From contig NZ_JAINUY010000001.1 of NCBI RefSeq assembly GCF_020026915.1, positions 744,001 to 808,000 of the forward strand: 64,000 bases of DNA. The letters run 5' to 3'. Positions 27,748-37,800 of the stretch are shown piece after piece. Numbering within the stretch: the stretch's first letter is position 1; each line of letters starts with the position of its first letter. The notes beneath the pieces are model-generated. The model made no database searches and was not told the origin of the DNA. It was given only the letters and a program-made list of their open reading frames with translations. This stretch comes from Flavobacterium potami (GTDB lineage: Bacteria; Bacteroidota; Bacteroidia; Flavobacteriales; Flavobacteriaceae). The position numbers and the translations under genes are program-made.

Positions 27748-28133
27748 AGGTCAAAGAGTTTCAGGGCGGTCTGCGCCGCAGGTTTTACGTCTTTTTTTGC
27801 GGTTGGAACAGGTTCGGTTTTGACAGGCGCAGCAGGGATTTCGGGCTGCGTAAAAAGGTCGGCGGCGGCAGGGGTCTGCACTATGGCTTTGCAAGCCACA
27901 GATGCGGGCAAGCCGATGGAATCATCGGTGTAGTACTTGACTGCCATGTCGAAGATTTCCTGATTGTCAAAGGCGCACAAGCCTGTTTTTTTGACCTCCC
28001 CGAAAATGTAATTCAGACAGCTGTCCAAGTTTTTAGAAGCTTTGGCAAGCATAGGCGCAAAGGCGGTATCGCCCTGCGCCAAAGTGCTCAGATAGTTCCC
28101 TATGGCATTTTTAAAATTTTCAGAAGCTTTCAT
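27744..28133 (-). CDS. PcfK-like protein
   Basis: A 129-residue protein with the PcfK-type N-terminal domain: FKNAIGNYLSTLAQGD, then LDSCLNYIFGEVKKTGLCAFDNQEIFDMAVKYY in parts. A Pro/Ala/Lys-rich tail follows (residues ~95-129). Its partner PcfJ follows directly with a four-base overlap, so both are translated from one message. Presence of the pair indicates mobile-element origin, although no relaxase or coupling protein is seen in the window. Confidence 0.82.
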   Translation of the reverse strand: MKASENFKNAIGNYLSTLAQGDTAFAPMLAKASKNLDSCLNYIFGEVKKTGLCAFDNQEIFDMAVKYYTDDSIGLPASVACKAIVQTPAAADLFTQPEIPAAPVKTEPVPTAKKDVKPAAQTALKLFDL

Positions 28134-28160
28134 AAGAATAGATTTTAAGGTTGAAAATTT

Positions 28161-28520
28161 CTATTCAAAGAGCCTAGAATAGAGCTCATAACAATATTCC
28201 TCGAAGCAGAGCCAGCAGACAAAGGTGTAATGCGGGGCTTGAAATCGGTTTTCGATCGGCTCGCCGATAGCTTCTTCCAATTCAGTACGTATATTTTCAA
28301 GGTCATCGATATGTTCGATGTAAAACGCTTTGCAGTCCGTGTGGTAGATAAATTCTGAAATCATGCCGCTCACGCATCCTCCCTGCTGCAAATCAAGGAA
28401 AAAGGATTTGAGCTTTTCTCTGCGTTTTCCGCTGTAGGAAGTAATGCTTTTTAGGATAATTTCATTAAAGGCATCGCTTACACGGTACCCACTGTAATTT
28501 GATCTTTCTAAGGCTTTCAT
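28161..28520 (-). CDS. Unknown protein in the PcfJ/PcfK operon
   Basis: A 119-residue protein (MKALERSNYSGYRVSDAFNE, then QQGGCVSGMISEFIYHTDCKAFY and FVCWLCFEEYCYELYSRLF). It is rich in Cys, Tyr and acidic residues. I recall similar proteins next to PcfK genes in Bacteroidota, possibly the DUF7222 group, but this is not certain. It lies 27 bases before the PcfK-like gene and 44 bases after SSB on the same strand, so it is part of one operon. Confidence 0.65.
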   Translation of the reverse strand: MKALERSNYSGYRVSDAFNEIILKSITSYSGKRREKLKSFFLDLQQGGCVSGMISEFIYHTDCKAFYIEHIDDLENIRTELEEAIGEPIENRFQAPHYTFVCWLCFEEYCYELYSRLFE

Positions 28521-28564
28521 ACTATTTCATTTAGGCGTGTATAAAAATTATAAGCGTGAATGGT

Positions 28565-28951
28565 TTAGAAAGGCAGGTCGTCAGGCTCGTCTGCTGTTTT
28601 ATCCTGTTTAGCTGCGGCAGCGGCTTTTGTATTATCCGCCTGCGCAAATACCAGTATCTTGATATCCGAGGTGTGAAAGGTCAAAGCGCCGTGCGCGCGG
28701 GCGTCATTTCCGATATAGACATTCAGTCCGATGCGTCCGAAGAGTTGGACGAGCGTACCTTTTTTGAGCCACTGCACCAGTCCCGAGCTGAGCCAGTAAG
28801 AACAGTCGATATAGGTTACAATCTTTTTGACCTCTGTGCTTCCTTTGGGTTTATAGCTGTCGTTGACCGCTATGGAGAAGTTTACGACCTCACGGTTTTC
28901 TTTTACTTTAAAAACGGAGGCATCTTTTACAATTCGTCCTGTGATTTCCAT
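28565..28951 (-). CDS. ssb: Single-stranded DNA-binding protein (element-type)
   Basis: A 128-residue SSB with an OB-fold (MEITGRIVKDASVF, REVVNFSIAVNDSYK, IDCSYWLSSGLVQWLKKGTLVQLFGRIG in parts) and the C-terminal acidic tip DEPDDLPF that docks repair partners. It leads the operon SSB - unknown - PcfK - PcfJ, so it is probably the element's own copy and not the housekeeping one. It would coat single strands during transfer, replication or repair. The large plus-strand frame over it is a shadow. Confidence 0.88.
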   Translation of the reverse strand: MEITGRIVKDASVFKVKENREVVNFSIAVNDSYKPKGSTEVKKIVTYIDCSYWLSSGLVQWLKKGTLVQLFGRIGLNVYIGNDARAHGALTFHTSDIKILVFAQADNTKAAAAAKQDKTADEPDDLPF

Positions 28952-29271
28952 GACAATAAAGTTTTAGTGAATACTCTTTTAAGTTTTCTTTTCCCCTGCT
29001 TCCCAAATGAAATTTTTCAAAAGAAAAAACGGGAAAAAAGAAAGCAGAAGAAAAGTGTCCGGATACCGAGCCGGAGTGCTATAAGTCCCGAAGGGCGGCC
29101 AGGGGCCGTTATGCGCATGCAGGTGAGGGCGGGCACTACTTTGGCTGCCCTTTTAACCCGTTTTGAATTGAAAATTAACCTCTCTTTTTTCTGTTTTTGA
29201 GATCCGCCTGAGAATAGCTATCTTAGCGGTGAAGAAGAAAAAACAAACAGCAGCAGACCCCTAAAAACAAT
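28952..29271. other. GC-rich structured intergenic region between ssb and xseA
   Basis: A divergent control region. The part 29080-29160 is strikingly GC-rich with dyads (GGCCAGGGGCC; AGGGC ... GCCCT followed by TTTT). It could be an attenuator in front of xseA or part of a transfer/recombination site. No frame is convincing. Confidence 0.35.
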
Positions 29272-30708
29272 ATGGGACCAGACCAGTATATCAGACTCTC
29301 ACAGCTCACCGGCCAGATCCAGGAGACGATCCATTCCCGCTTTAAGGGACAGACGTACTGGGTAGTGGCTGATATCACCAACCATTCCTTTAAGGCCGAT
29401 AAAAAGATCCATTATTTTGAACTGGTGGAGAAATCAGAGAAAGGCAGTGTGATCACTGCTAAAATAATGGGCAAGAGCTGGGGAGCAGGAGCGCTGAAGA
29501 TCCTTGATTTTGAAAACAGCACCGGACAGCGTTTTACCAACAACCTTCATGTTCTTGTTCAGGTGAGCGTGGATTTCCATCCGCTGTACGGTCTCTCGGT
29601 AAACCTTCTGGATATCGACAGCAATTTCATGCTCGGCATTCTGGAACAGCAGCGCAATGCCACACTGGCGAGACTTGTAAGGGATAATGATTTCATACAC
29701 AAAGAAGGCGAGGGATACTCCACGCTGAACAGCCGTCTGAAGCTTCCTGCGATAATTCAGAGGGTTGCGGTAATCTCTTCGAGCAGTTCCGCCGGGAATG
29801 AGGATTTCCGCCATACGATGCAGCATAACGATTTTGGATATGTCTTCCAGATCGATGACTATCATACAGTCGTGCAGGGGGACAACAACGCCAAGCTGTT
29901 CCTAAACAAGCTTATCGAGGTCTACAATACAGGTATTCCCTACGATGCCGTTGTCATTGCAAGGGGAGGCGGGTCGCAGTCCGATTTCCTGATTTTCGAC
30001 AACTACAATATCGGAAGGGCTGTCGCTAAATTCCCGATACCTGTCATAACCGGCATCGGGCACCAGAAAAATGTCAGCATTACCGATCTGATGGCCCATA
30101 CCCATACCAAAACCCCCACCAAGGCGGCGGAGTTCATCATAGCGCACAACCGCAGTTTCGAGCAGCACATACTCTCCCTGCAAAGGACCATAGCCATCAA
30201 ATCCCAGCAGCTTTTCCTCGGGCATTACAAGGAACTCAGCGAGATCAAAAATCTGGTCAGCCATAATGCATGGGAACTGATTGTCACGAAGAAAGAAGGG
30301 CTTATGCTGCAAAAGCAGCATATTTCGCAGGCTAGCCGAAACCTGCTGGCAGAAAAAAAGCAGCATCTGCTGTTGACTGCGCAAAAAGCACTGCAAAGGC
30401 CGCAGAGCATCATCCAGCAGGAAAACAGCAATCTTCAGCATTTAAAAACGAACCTGAAGATCTTTACCAGCCAGTACCTGCGAAGCCGCAGGCTCCAATT
30501 GGAGGACCACCATAAAACTATAAAGCTGCTCTCCCCGCAGAATGTGCTCAGCAGAGGATATGCCATGATCCGAAAAAACAATAAAATTGTAAACGGAGCA
30601 GGGAGCATAAAGGAAGGCGAAGAGATTGAAATAGTAACAAAAGATGCCGTAATGAAAAGTACGGTCAACGAAAAAATAGAATATGATGGAAAACACACTG
30701 ACTTATGA
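29272..30708 (+). CDS. xseA: Exodeoxyribonuclease VII large subunit
   Basis: A 478-residue protein with the N-terminal OB domain (residues ~5-110: TYWVVADITNHS, VQVSVDFHPLYGLSVNLLDID). The catalytic domain carries VAVISSSSSAGNEDF, DAVVIARGGGSQSDF and TGIGHQKNVSITDLMAHTHTKTPTKAAEF in pieces, followed by a coiled coil. With XseB it degrades single-stranded DNA from both ends in recombination and mismatch repair. It overlaps xseB by 26 bases. It is placed amid other repair genes and has a higher GC content than the flanks of the window. Confidence 0.93.
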   Translation: MGPDQYIRLSQLTGQIQETIHSRFKGQTYWVVADITNHSFKADKKIHYFELVEKSEKGSVITAKIMGKSWGAGALKILDFENSTGQRFTNNLHVLVQVSVDFHPLYGLSVNLLDIDSNFMLGILEQQRNATLARLVRDNDFIHKEGEGYSTLNSRLKLPAIIQRVAVISSSSSAGNEDFRHTMQHNDFGYVFQIDDYHTVVQGDNNAKLFLNKLIEVYNTGIPYDAVVIARGGGSQSDFLIFDNYNIGRAVAKFPIPVITGIGHQKNVSITDLMAHTHTKTPTKAAEFIIAHNRSFEQHILSLQRTIAIKSQQLFLGHYKELSEIKNLVSHNAWELIVTKKEGLMLQKQHISQASRNLLAEKKQHLLLTAQKALQRPQSIIQQENSNLQHLKTNLKIFTSQYLRSRRLQLEDHHKTIKLLSPQNVLSRGYAMIRKNNKIVNGAGSIKEGEEIEIVTKDAVMKSTVNEKIEYDGKHTDL

Positions 30709-30892
30709 GGCTGCAGCCAAAGAGCTGGCCCTGATCGCCAAAGAGATGGAAGACGAAACCATCTCTGTGGATGAACTGGCTGCCAAAGTAAAAAGGGCAT
30801 CTGAACTGATAGAGTTCTGCCAGGCAAAACTAAAATCGACCGAAACTGAAGTGGCTAAAATTATCAGCGGCATGGAGAACAGCAAGGAGTAA
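30683..30892 (+). CDS. xseB: Exodeoxyribonuclease VII small subunit
   Basis: A 69-residue protein with the XseB pattern: LTYEAAAKELALIAKEME and IEFCQAKLKSTETEVAKII, forming two helices that bind the coiled coil of XseA. The 26-base overlap with xseA indicates coupled translation. Length is normal for the family. Confidence 0.9.
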   Translation: MMENTLTYEAAAKELALIAKEMEDETISVDELAAKVKRASELIEFCQAKLKSTETEVAKIISGMENSKE

Positions 30893-31018
30893 AACAGGAT
30901 GCTTCACACTAAAATACAGCTTTGCAGCGTTATAGTTTAAGTTACATTCAGATAACACCGCATGCATACCTTTTATGAAAAAGTTTCAGGTACTGCCTAT
31001 TATACGCCGATACAAGAC

Positions 31019-31051
31019 AAAGCCCATTGCTGTTTGAAACAATGGGCTTTT
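31019..31051. terminator. Bidirectional terminator between xseB and helicase
   Basis: Stem AAAGCCCATTG / CAATGGGCTTT, placed between converging genes. Confidence 0.88.
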
Positions 31052-31106
31052 GTATAAAAAATGATTTAAGTACCGATACGGCAATACCGCTCTGATGAGC
31101 CGGTTT

Positions 31107-33425
31107 TTACCATTCTTCCTTTTTACTGTCTGTATTTTTATCATTAAAAATACGGCTATCTTCATTGTCAGCAAAGCCGTTCTGCTGCTCCTGGTCTGCA
31201 AATGGATCCGGCGCATTTTTTAAGTTTTCCTGGATATTCAAAAGTTCGGCAGGGGAAGAACTCTCAGGTTCAGCATCTGATCCGGCAGTTAGGAAACGAA
31301 ACGAAAAGTCAATGGGTTTCTCTTTTCCCATTTCAAAAAAATGCACCGTGTACTGGTTTTTCTCCCTGTCCACAGCAAGCACTTTCCCTTTGTTCCAGAC
31401 AGGATGCATTACAAGGTCCCCTTCAATGAACTCGGTATCTTCACTGTTTTTTGAGGCCGCTGCCGATGACTGTGCCGCCTGGAGGATTTCTGCTGACAGT
31501 TTTCCTTTACGCACATAAAATTCTTCCTTGATTTCAAAGAGGAACCTTGACGGGTATTTGTTGAGCCCTGTGGTGAAATTAAAGCCTTCCGAATCGGTCA
31601 TATAAAACCTTTTCTCGGCTCTGGTAACGGCAACGTACATCAGTCTTCTTTCCTCCTCGATAGCCCGTTTTCTTCTTTCTTTTATGGAAAGGGCGCTTGG
31701 CAGCACCCCTTCGGTAAAACCGCATAGGAACACATAGGGAAATTCAAGCCCTTTGGAGATGTGGATGGTCATCAGGCGTACCTTATCCTGATTTTCCGTG
31801 TCTTTGTCCAGATCGGTATAGAGTGCAATTTCCTGCAGGTATTCGGCAATATTTACAGGGCCGTTGTTTTCTTTTTCCAGCAGCAGCATGGAGCTTACCA
31901 GCTCTTTTATATTTTCCAGCCTGTCCTCATCGCCGTCTTTTCGGTAGAGTTCGGACAGTCCGCTTTTATCGAGTATGATCTTGACCAGATCGGAAATGGA
32001 ATTTGTCTGGGCATCTGTTTTCAGCTCTTCAACCAGAGCCAGGAAATCCGCAGCCCCTTTTTTATTGAGCTCTTTATCCTCAATATTATTTTGCAGGGCC
32101 TGAAATAGGGACAGGTTCTGTTCGCCCGCCAGAAGGCTGAGCCTTTCGAGGAACTTTTTCCCCAGCCCGCGGGAAGGGTGGTTGTGCATGCGCAGAAAAG
32201 AGAAATTATCGCCCTGCACGATAAGCCTTAAAAAGGAAAGGACATCTTTGATTTCCTTTCTTTCAAAGAAACGCACGCCGCCAAATATGGCGTAGGGAAT
32301 ATTTTCTTTGATCAGTGCCTGCTCGATATTTCTGGAGAGATGGTTGGAACGGTATAAAATGGTAATATCAGAGTAAGCGGCATTTTCCGATTTAAGGATT
32401 TCCTTGATTTCGGAAGCCACCCAGAAGGTTTCCTCAAAGTCATTTTTTCCATGGAAATGCACCACCTCAACCCCCTCGGGATTATCAGTCACCATATCCT
32501 TGTCCACCCTTACCTTGTTGTTTTTGATAATATGGTTGCCGACTTTGAGGATGTTTGGCGTAGAGCGGTAGTTCTGGTTCATGATAATGGTTTTCGTGTC
32601 AGGAAACATCCTGTCGAATTCCACCAGGTATTCGGGTTTCGCACCGCGCCACTCATAGATCGTCTGGTCGGGATCCCCTACCAGAAACAGGTTCTGGTGC
32701 ACACGCGAGAGCATTTCCACCAGATGGAACTGGCTGTCGGAGCTGTCCTGCGCCTCATCGACCTGTATGTAATGCAGCATTTGCTGCCATTTTAAAAGCA
32801 CATCAGGATTGCTGTCAAGTATGAAAGCCGTAAAATGGATCAGGTCATCGAAATCCAGCGCATAGTTGCGCTTCTGCTTGTCGAGGTATTTCTGATACAC
32901 ACGGCTGGAGAGCGATTCCTTCTCATCGGGCTCAAAGCTTTTATTTTCGAGCATGTATCCCAGATAATCGGAGGTGCTTTTCTGTTTGGAGATAAAGCGG
33001 AGCACCTGTTTGAAAGTGAGGTTTTTGGAATTGATGTCCAGTTCGGTGAACACCTCCCTTAAAATGGTTTTCTGGTCTTCGGCATCCAGTATGATAAAAT
33101 TTTTCGGGTAATGGATTTTGTTGATTTCCTCACGCAGAAAACGTACGCAGAAACCGTGATAGGTTGTGATGAAGCTGACATCAAAAAGATCGCCAATAAG
33201 CGCCTTGACGCGCCTTTTCATTTCCTGCGCCGCTTTATTGGTAAAGGTCACGCAGAGGATATTGGAAGAATTGATGCCCAGCCTGTCCACAATGTAGGCA
33301 AAGCGGGAGGTAAGGGCCTTTGTTTTTCCTGATCCGGCGCCCGCAATAACACGCACGTAACCTTCTGTGGTTTTCACGGCTTGGAGCTGGCTGGGATTAA
33401 GGTTCTCTAGAATTGGATCGTTCAT
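31107..33425 (-). CDS. UvrD/PcrA-type ATP-dependent DNA helicase
   Basis: The start is taken at the ATG at 33423-33425 (MNDPILENLNPSQLQAV), because the longer frame opens with TTG and adds 19 unlikely residues. The 772-residue protein has the superfamily-1A motifs: Walker A VIAGAGSGKTKALTSR, VTFTNKAAQEMKRR, QVDEAQDSSDSQF, LVGDPDQTIYEWRGA, MTIHISKGLEFPYVFLCG and RRLMYVAVTRAEKRFY. A UvrD_C tail of ~100 residues ends with a Tudor-like segment (GDLVMHPVWNKGKVLAV). It unwinds 3'-5' in repair. It stands alone between repair genes, and may be an accessory helicase beside the housekeeping UvrD. Confidence 0.93.
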   Translation of the reverse strand: MNDPILENLNPSQLQAVKTTEGYVRVIAGAGSGKTKALTSRFAYIVDRLGINSSNILCVTFTNKAAQEMKRRVKALIGDLFDVSFITTYHGFCVRFLREEINKIHYPKNFIILDAEDQKTILREVFTELDINSKNLTFKQVLRFISKQKSTSDYLGYMLENKSFEPDEKESLSSRVYQKYLDKQKRNYALDFDDLIHFTAFILDSNPDVLLKWQQMLHYIQVDEAQDSSDSQFHLVEMLSRVHQNLFLVGDPDQTIYEWRGAKPEYLVEFDRMFPDTKTIIMNQNYRSTPNILKVGNHIIKNNKVRVDKDMVTDNPEGVEVVHFHGKNDFEETFWVASEIKEILKSENAAYSDITILYRSNHLSRNIEQALIKENIPYAIFGGVRFFERKEIKDVLSFLRLIVQGDNFSFLRMHNHPSRGLGKKFLERLSLLAGEQNLSLFQALQNNIEDKELNKKGAADFLALVEELKTDAQTNSISDLVKIILDKSGLSELYRKDGDEDRLENIKELVSSMLLLEKENNGPVNIAEYLQEIALYTDLDKDTENQDKVRLMTIHISKGLEFPYVFLCGFTEGVLPSALSIKERRKRAIEEERRLMYVAVTRAEKRFYMTDSEGFNFTTGLNKYPSRFLFEIKEEFYVRKGKLSAEILQAAQSSAAASKNSEDTEFIEGDLVMHPVWNKGKVLAVDREKNQYTVHFFEMGKEKPIDFSFRFLTAGSDAEPESSSPAELLNIQENLKNAPDPFADQEQQNGFADNEDSRIFNDKNTDSKKEEW

Positions 33426-33594
33426 TTTTAAAACGGAATGTTTTTGATCTCTATTTATTTTTATAGCAGAGGGGCAGATCAAAGAGTCTGCAGCACAAAT
33501 TTATGCAATTAACTCAAAAGAAGGGTAAGAAGCAATTGTTATATTTAGGATGCTTACCTATCGGTTAATGATACAGCGGTTATCTTAAAATAAA

Positions 33595-33645
33595 ATCCTG
33601 AAGAGCATCATTTGACTGCCTAATCAAAAAAATGCCCTTCAGGAT
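33595..33645 (-). terminator. Terminator of the DUF3606 gene
   Basis: Arms ATCCTGAAGAGCAT / ATGCCCTTCAGGAT pair with one mismatch and are followed by a T-rich tract on the minus strand. Confidence 0.75.
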
Positions 33646-33716
33646 CTTTTCCATCTTCTTGTTTTTACTTTTTATAAAGCAATGATTAATAGGGATGCCG
33701 ATACGTTTTTTGCAAC

Positions 33717-34034
33717 TTAAAGCTGTGATAGTTTTGAAGGGTCTGTTGCCTCTTCAATGCTTTTCCCTTCCTGATTGTGATGTTCACTATTCTCCTTTTC
33801 ATCATGCCAGGGACCATCTTTCAAACGGACGGTTTCTGAGGCGCTTTCTCTGGAAGGAGAATTATCATTCAAGTGCTCGGCTACTTCTTCCACAGTAGTG
33901 CCTGCTGCCCTTACGGCATCTTTTAGTATCTCCTCAGGGACATTTAACTTTTCAGCCCACTGCTGGATTTCAGCCTGCTGTGAAATATCAATATGAGCGT
34001 TCTGCTCTTGTCCGTTATTATGTAGATTTTCCAT
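33717..34034 (-). CDS. DUF3606-containing small stress-type protein
   Basis: A 105-residue hydrophilic protein. Residues ~15-55 (IDISQQAEIQQWAEKLNVPEEILKDAVRAAGTTVEEVAEHL in pieces) match the DUF3606 helical domain; the rest is a charged, disordered tail. Members are small soluble proteins common in stress-related clusters; their role is unknown. The upstream region has CAAAGTTA at 34061-34068, the reverse of a TAACTTTG -7 box, giving a leader of about 20 bases. Confidence 0.78.
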   Translation of the reverse strand: MENLHNNGQEQNAHIDISQQAEIQQWAEKLNVPEEILKDAVRAAGTTVEEVAEHLNDNSPSRESASETVRLKDGPWHDEKENSEHHNQEGKSIEEATDPSKLSQL

Positions 34035-34060
34035 GATTTTTAAAATTTAATAGTGAATTC

Positions 34061-34068
34061 CAAAGTTA
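34061..34068 (-). promoter_or_regulatory. -7 promoter box for the DUF3606 gene
   Basis: TAACTTTG on the minus strand matches the Bacteroidota TAnnTTTG consensus 27 bases before the ATG. The same octamer lies before the lipoprotein at 47750. No good -33 TTG is seen. Confidence 0.5.
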
Positions 34069-34158
34069 ACATGACAGAAAAAAAAAGCTGTTATATTTTA
34101 AGCCCCTATTATTATAGGATTGCTATGGTTTTCAGTTGGTTAGAAAGGAGTCGTTATT

Positions 34159-34779
34159 TTATATTTCCCTGACCTGACGAAAGGTAAGGTTGATCCGGGG
34201 CAGTACGGGACGGGCTGTCTTAGGCACCTGGTGCTCCCAGTAGGTATTGGTGCTGCCTGCCATGAGAAGAAAGGTTCCGTGGTGCAGCGGAATTTCGATT
34301 GGCGCCATATTTTTGAGCACTTTATGACGCAGTCTGAACAGACGCGTTTCTCCGAAAGTCACAGAAGCGATGTTCATATTCTTATTGCTCGATGAGGTCT
34401 TGTCGCTGTGCCATCCCACACCATCGGTGCCATCTCTGTACAAATTGAGCAGTACGCCGTTAAAGTTTATGCGGGTTTCCTTTTCCACGCGCTCCCTGAT
34501 CTGCAGCAGTTCCAAAGGCCAATCCGGATTGGATTTTCGCTCCGGCCTGCTGCTGTCCCCGTACCAGGAGATCATGCGGGGAGCTGTAACCACTTTGTCA
34601 TACATGGGCATTTCATATTCCCTCCACCGTGTGCCGTGGTATAAAACATTGTAATAATGATCGGATTCGGTTTTGCTGAAGAAATTATCAATCAGCAGCA
34701 GGTCGGCATCAGGGACGTCAAATATTCTCCTGCCGCCGTTACCTGATGAAAAAATTTCGGTGTCATCAAAAAGCATCAT
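34159..34779 (-). CDS. AlkB-type 2OG-Fe(II) dioxygenase (DNA/RNA alkylation repair)
   Basis: A 206-residue protein with the AlkB signatures: NLYRDGTDGVGWHSDK (Fe-binding His-x-Asp), IASVTFGETRLFRLRHK, HHGTFLLMAG, and WEHQVPKTARPVLPRINLTFR (second His and 2-oxoglutarate Arg). It removes alkyl groups from bases by oxidation. It is encoded 61 bases downstream of the dnaE2-like gene on the same strand and is probably the last gene of the dinB-dnaE2-alkB damage-tolerance operon. A second Met follows immediately (34776). Confidence 0.93.
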   Translation of the reverse strand: MMLFDDTEIFSSGNGGRRIFDVPDADLLLIDNFFSKTESDHYYNVLYHGTRWREYEMPMYDKVVTAPRMISWYGDSSRPERKSNPDWPLELLQIRERVEKETRINFNGVLLNLYRDGTDGVGWHSDKTSSSNKNMNIASVTFGETRLFRLRHKVLKNMAPIEIPLHHGTFLLMAGSTNTYWEHQVPKTARPVLPRINLTFRQVREI

Positions 34780-34840
34780 TTTCTTTATTTTTTTAGTTCA
34801 TACTCAGTGCAGGCTTAAAGCCTAAAGCCGAAGAAGCCTG

Positions 34841-37800
34841 TTAATTGCTCATTTTTAGCCTTGGAATATTGATTTCATGTTCCTGCGGATAGGGAGCGCG
34901 ATGGGTCATGCTCACATCTTCGCGTATTCTCTGCTGCGCCCTGTATTTCCAGTCGTTCTCCTGTTCATAGCGCGGATCTGGTATAAAGGGCATTTTAGCC
35001 ATCTTGGTAACCGTTATGGTGGGGAAATGGTAATCCACTTCCACACTGCCCAGCAGCAGGTAGCATCCTCCTCCCTGAAAAGGATACATGGCCAGGCTGT
35101 CGGTAAAATGCGCCGTATCAAAAAGCTGCCCTTCAGCATCTATCCAAGTGCCGAAATACATAGCGCCCATCTTTGTGGGCACATGCTTGCGGGAGATCAG
35201 ATAAGCCAGCATTCGGACCTGTTTTTTATGATGGTCCAAAAGGTCTTTTGCCATGACACTGCCCCTGAAAGGAGTCTGAAGCAGATCAAAAGGGGAACAG
35301 GAGACCGGAAAGCCCAGCAGTTCAATCTCATCAAAGGCATCTTCAAAAGCAGAACGTTCCAGCTGGGGAAGAACAAATTCCTTTACAGGCTCCTGAAGCA
35401 GCATTGGTGCGCGGTTCTCGGGATTGAAGTTTACCAGAATTAGACGGGCAATGACCAGCAGCTGGTTTTTTGTTTTCCCGGTGAACCGGAATGCGCCGAT
35501 GAAAATCAGAATCTGTATGGCTTCAATTCCAATGGGTATGCGGTTGATAAAATCTTCCAATGATTTGTAAAGCCCGTTTTTTTCCCGTTCCTGCTGGATC
35601 AAAACAGCTGTTTTGGATTCAAGGCTCTGCAGGTGCATGAACCCCAGATAGACATCAGAACCATACAAAGTGGTTTCCAACTGGCTTTTGTTCACGCAGG
35701 GATTGTGCACTGCCGCCCCTGACATCTTTGCTTCGTGGACATACACTTCGGTGCGGTAGAAACCGCCCTGATTGTTGATTACCGCCACCATAAATTCGAT
35801 TGGATAATGCACTTTCAGATACAGGCTCTGGTAGCTTTCCACGGCATAGGAGGCTGAGTGTGCCTTGCAGAACGAATAGCCTGCAAAGGACTCGATCTGG
35901 CGGTATATTTCCTGGCTGAGCGCCAAGGGGTGCCCCTGGGCCGCGCAGGATGCAAAAAAATTGTCTTTTACTTTCTGCAATGCGGCTTTGGAGCGTCCTT
36001 TTCCAGACATGGCACGGCGCAGAATATCCCCGTCGGCTGCAGGAAGCCCGCCGTAATGCAGGGCAATTTTAATGACATCTTCCTGATATACCATAATGCC
36101 GTAGGTTTCCCCGAGCTGCTGCTCGAACACTGGATGGAAGTATTCAAACCTGTCGGGATGATTGTGCCTGAAGATATATTCCTTCATCATTCCCGATTGC
36201 GCGACCCCCGGGCGTATGATGGAGGAGGCCGCCACAAGGGTTTTATAATTGTCACATTTCAGACGCCGCAGCAGCCCTCTCATGGCAGGGCTCTCGATAT
36301 AAAAGCAGCCTATGGTTTTTCCCATTGCAAGAAAGCTGTTGCAGCTGGCTTCATCTTTTGAAATGGTGGTGTCACGAATATTGAGCCTTATGCCGCGATT
36401 TTTCTCAATCAGTTTTACGCTGTCATCAATATGGCCGATCCCGCGCTGGCTTAGGATATCAAACTTTTCAAGCCCGATATCTTCGGCGGTATGCATGTCA
36501 AAAAGCACTATGGGAAAGCCCTTGGGAGGCATTTCCAGTACGGAATAGTTGGTGATGGGCTCTTCGGAAATCAGGATGCCGCAGGAATGCATGCTTCTCT
36601 GGTTGGGGTATTTCTCCAGCATCATGCCGTACTGCTGTACTTCACGGACCACTTCATTTGCAGGGTGCAGGGTCATCGGGTTTTTGGCAAGCGCATCGAG
36701 TTCTTCTTTTGGAAGCCCGAAAACCTTGCCTACTTCACGGAAAATAGAACGGTATTTGAATTCTACATTGGTGCCGCAGAATGCCACATGGTCATATCCG
36801 TAACGGGAGAAAATGTATTCCAGAATTATGTCACGTTCCTTCCAGCTCCAGTCAATGTCAAAATCGGGAGGACTTTTGCGGTTCAGGTTCAAAAAACGCT
36901 CAAAATACAGATCCAGTTCCAAAGGACATATATCGGTAATTCCGAGACAGTAGGCGATGATGCTGTTGGCACCGCTGCCTCGCCCAATATGCAGAAACCC
37001 CTGAGAATTGCTGAAACGGATGATATCCCAGGTAATTAAAAAATAGCCGCTGAATTCCAGCTGGTCTATTACCTTAAGCTCGCGGAACATCCTTGATTTT
37101 GCCTCTGCATTATGCTGCCCATAACGCCATTCGAGCCCCTGCTGGGCGAGGGTGCTGAGCAGCTGCAAGTCGTCCTTTTTGTTATTGGTGTAGTATTTCT
37201 TGTTTTTCGGCGTTTTGAAATCAAATTCAAAATGGCAGTCCGCTATTATTTTTTCCGTATTGGAAATGATCTGCGGGTATCCTTCATAACATTTCAGGAT
37301 CCTGCCCAGATCCACCATTACTTCTGTCTTCCTGCAGTAATCGGTATTGCCGAGTCGTGAAAGAATTACATTCAGGTCAACGGCCCGCAGTATTTTATGC
37401 AGCTTGTATTCCGTTTTGGTGCGGAAGGTAACCGGCTGGAGCACGACCATCTTGTCTATTTGGTTCTTCCAGTCACTGAGAATCAGTACAGGGGTCTGTT
37501 CAGGACGAATCCCGATAAACTCATGTTCTTTTAAAACTGCGGGCACATTCTCCAGAGGATAAACCACAAAAACATTTTCAAAGTCCGGAGCGGACAAAGG
37601 AAGCGGGGCATTTTCAAAATTATGCCGGGTAAGAAAGCGGTTCATCTCAGCAAGGCCCGCCGCATTTTTTGCCAGCCCGATATAGCGCAGCTGATGCTCT
37701 GAGCGGAATTCTATTCCGACAATAGGCTTTATATTCACAGCCCGGCATCCCTTTACAAAGTCATAAATCCCTGTTACGGTATTAATATCAGTGAGTGCCA

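Noticed and set aside
28556..29200. 214-codon plus-strand frame over ssb
   Set aside because: It covers a clear SSB gene and has no known motifs.
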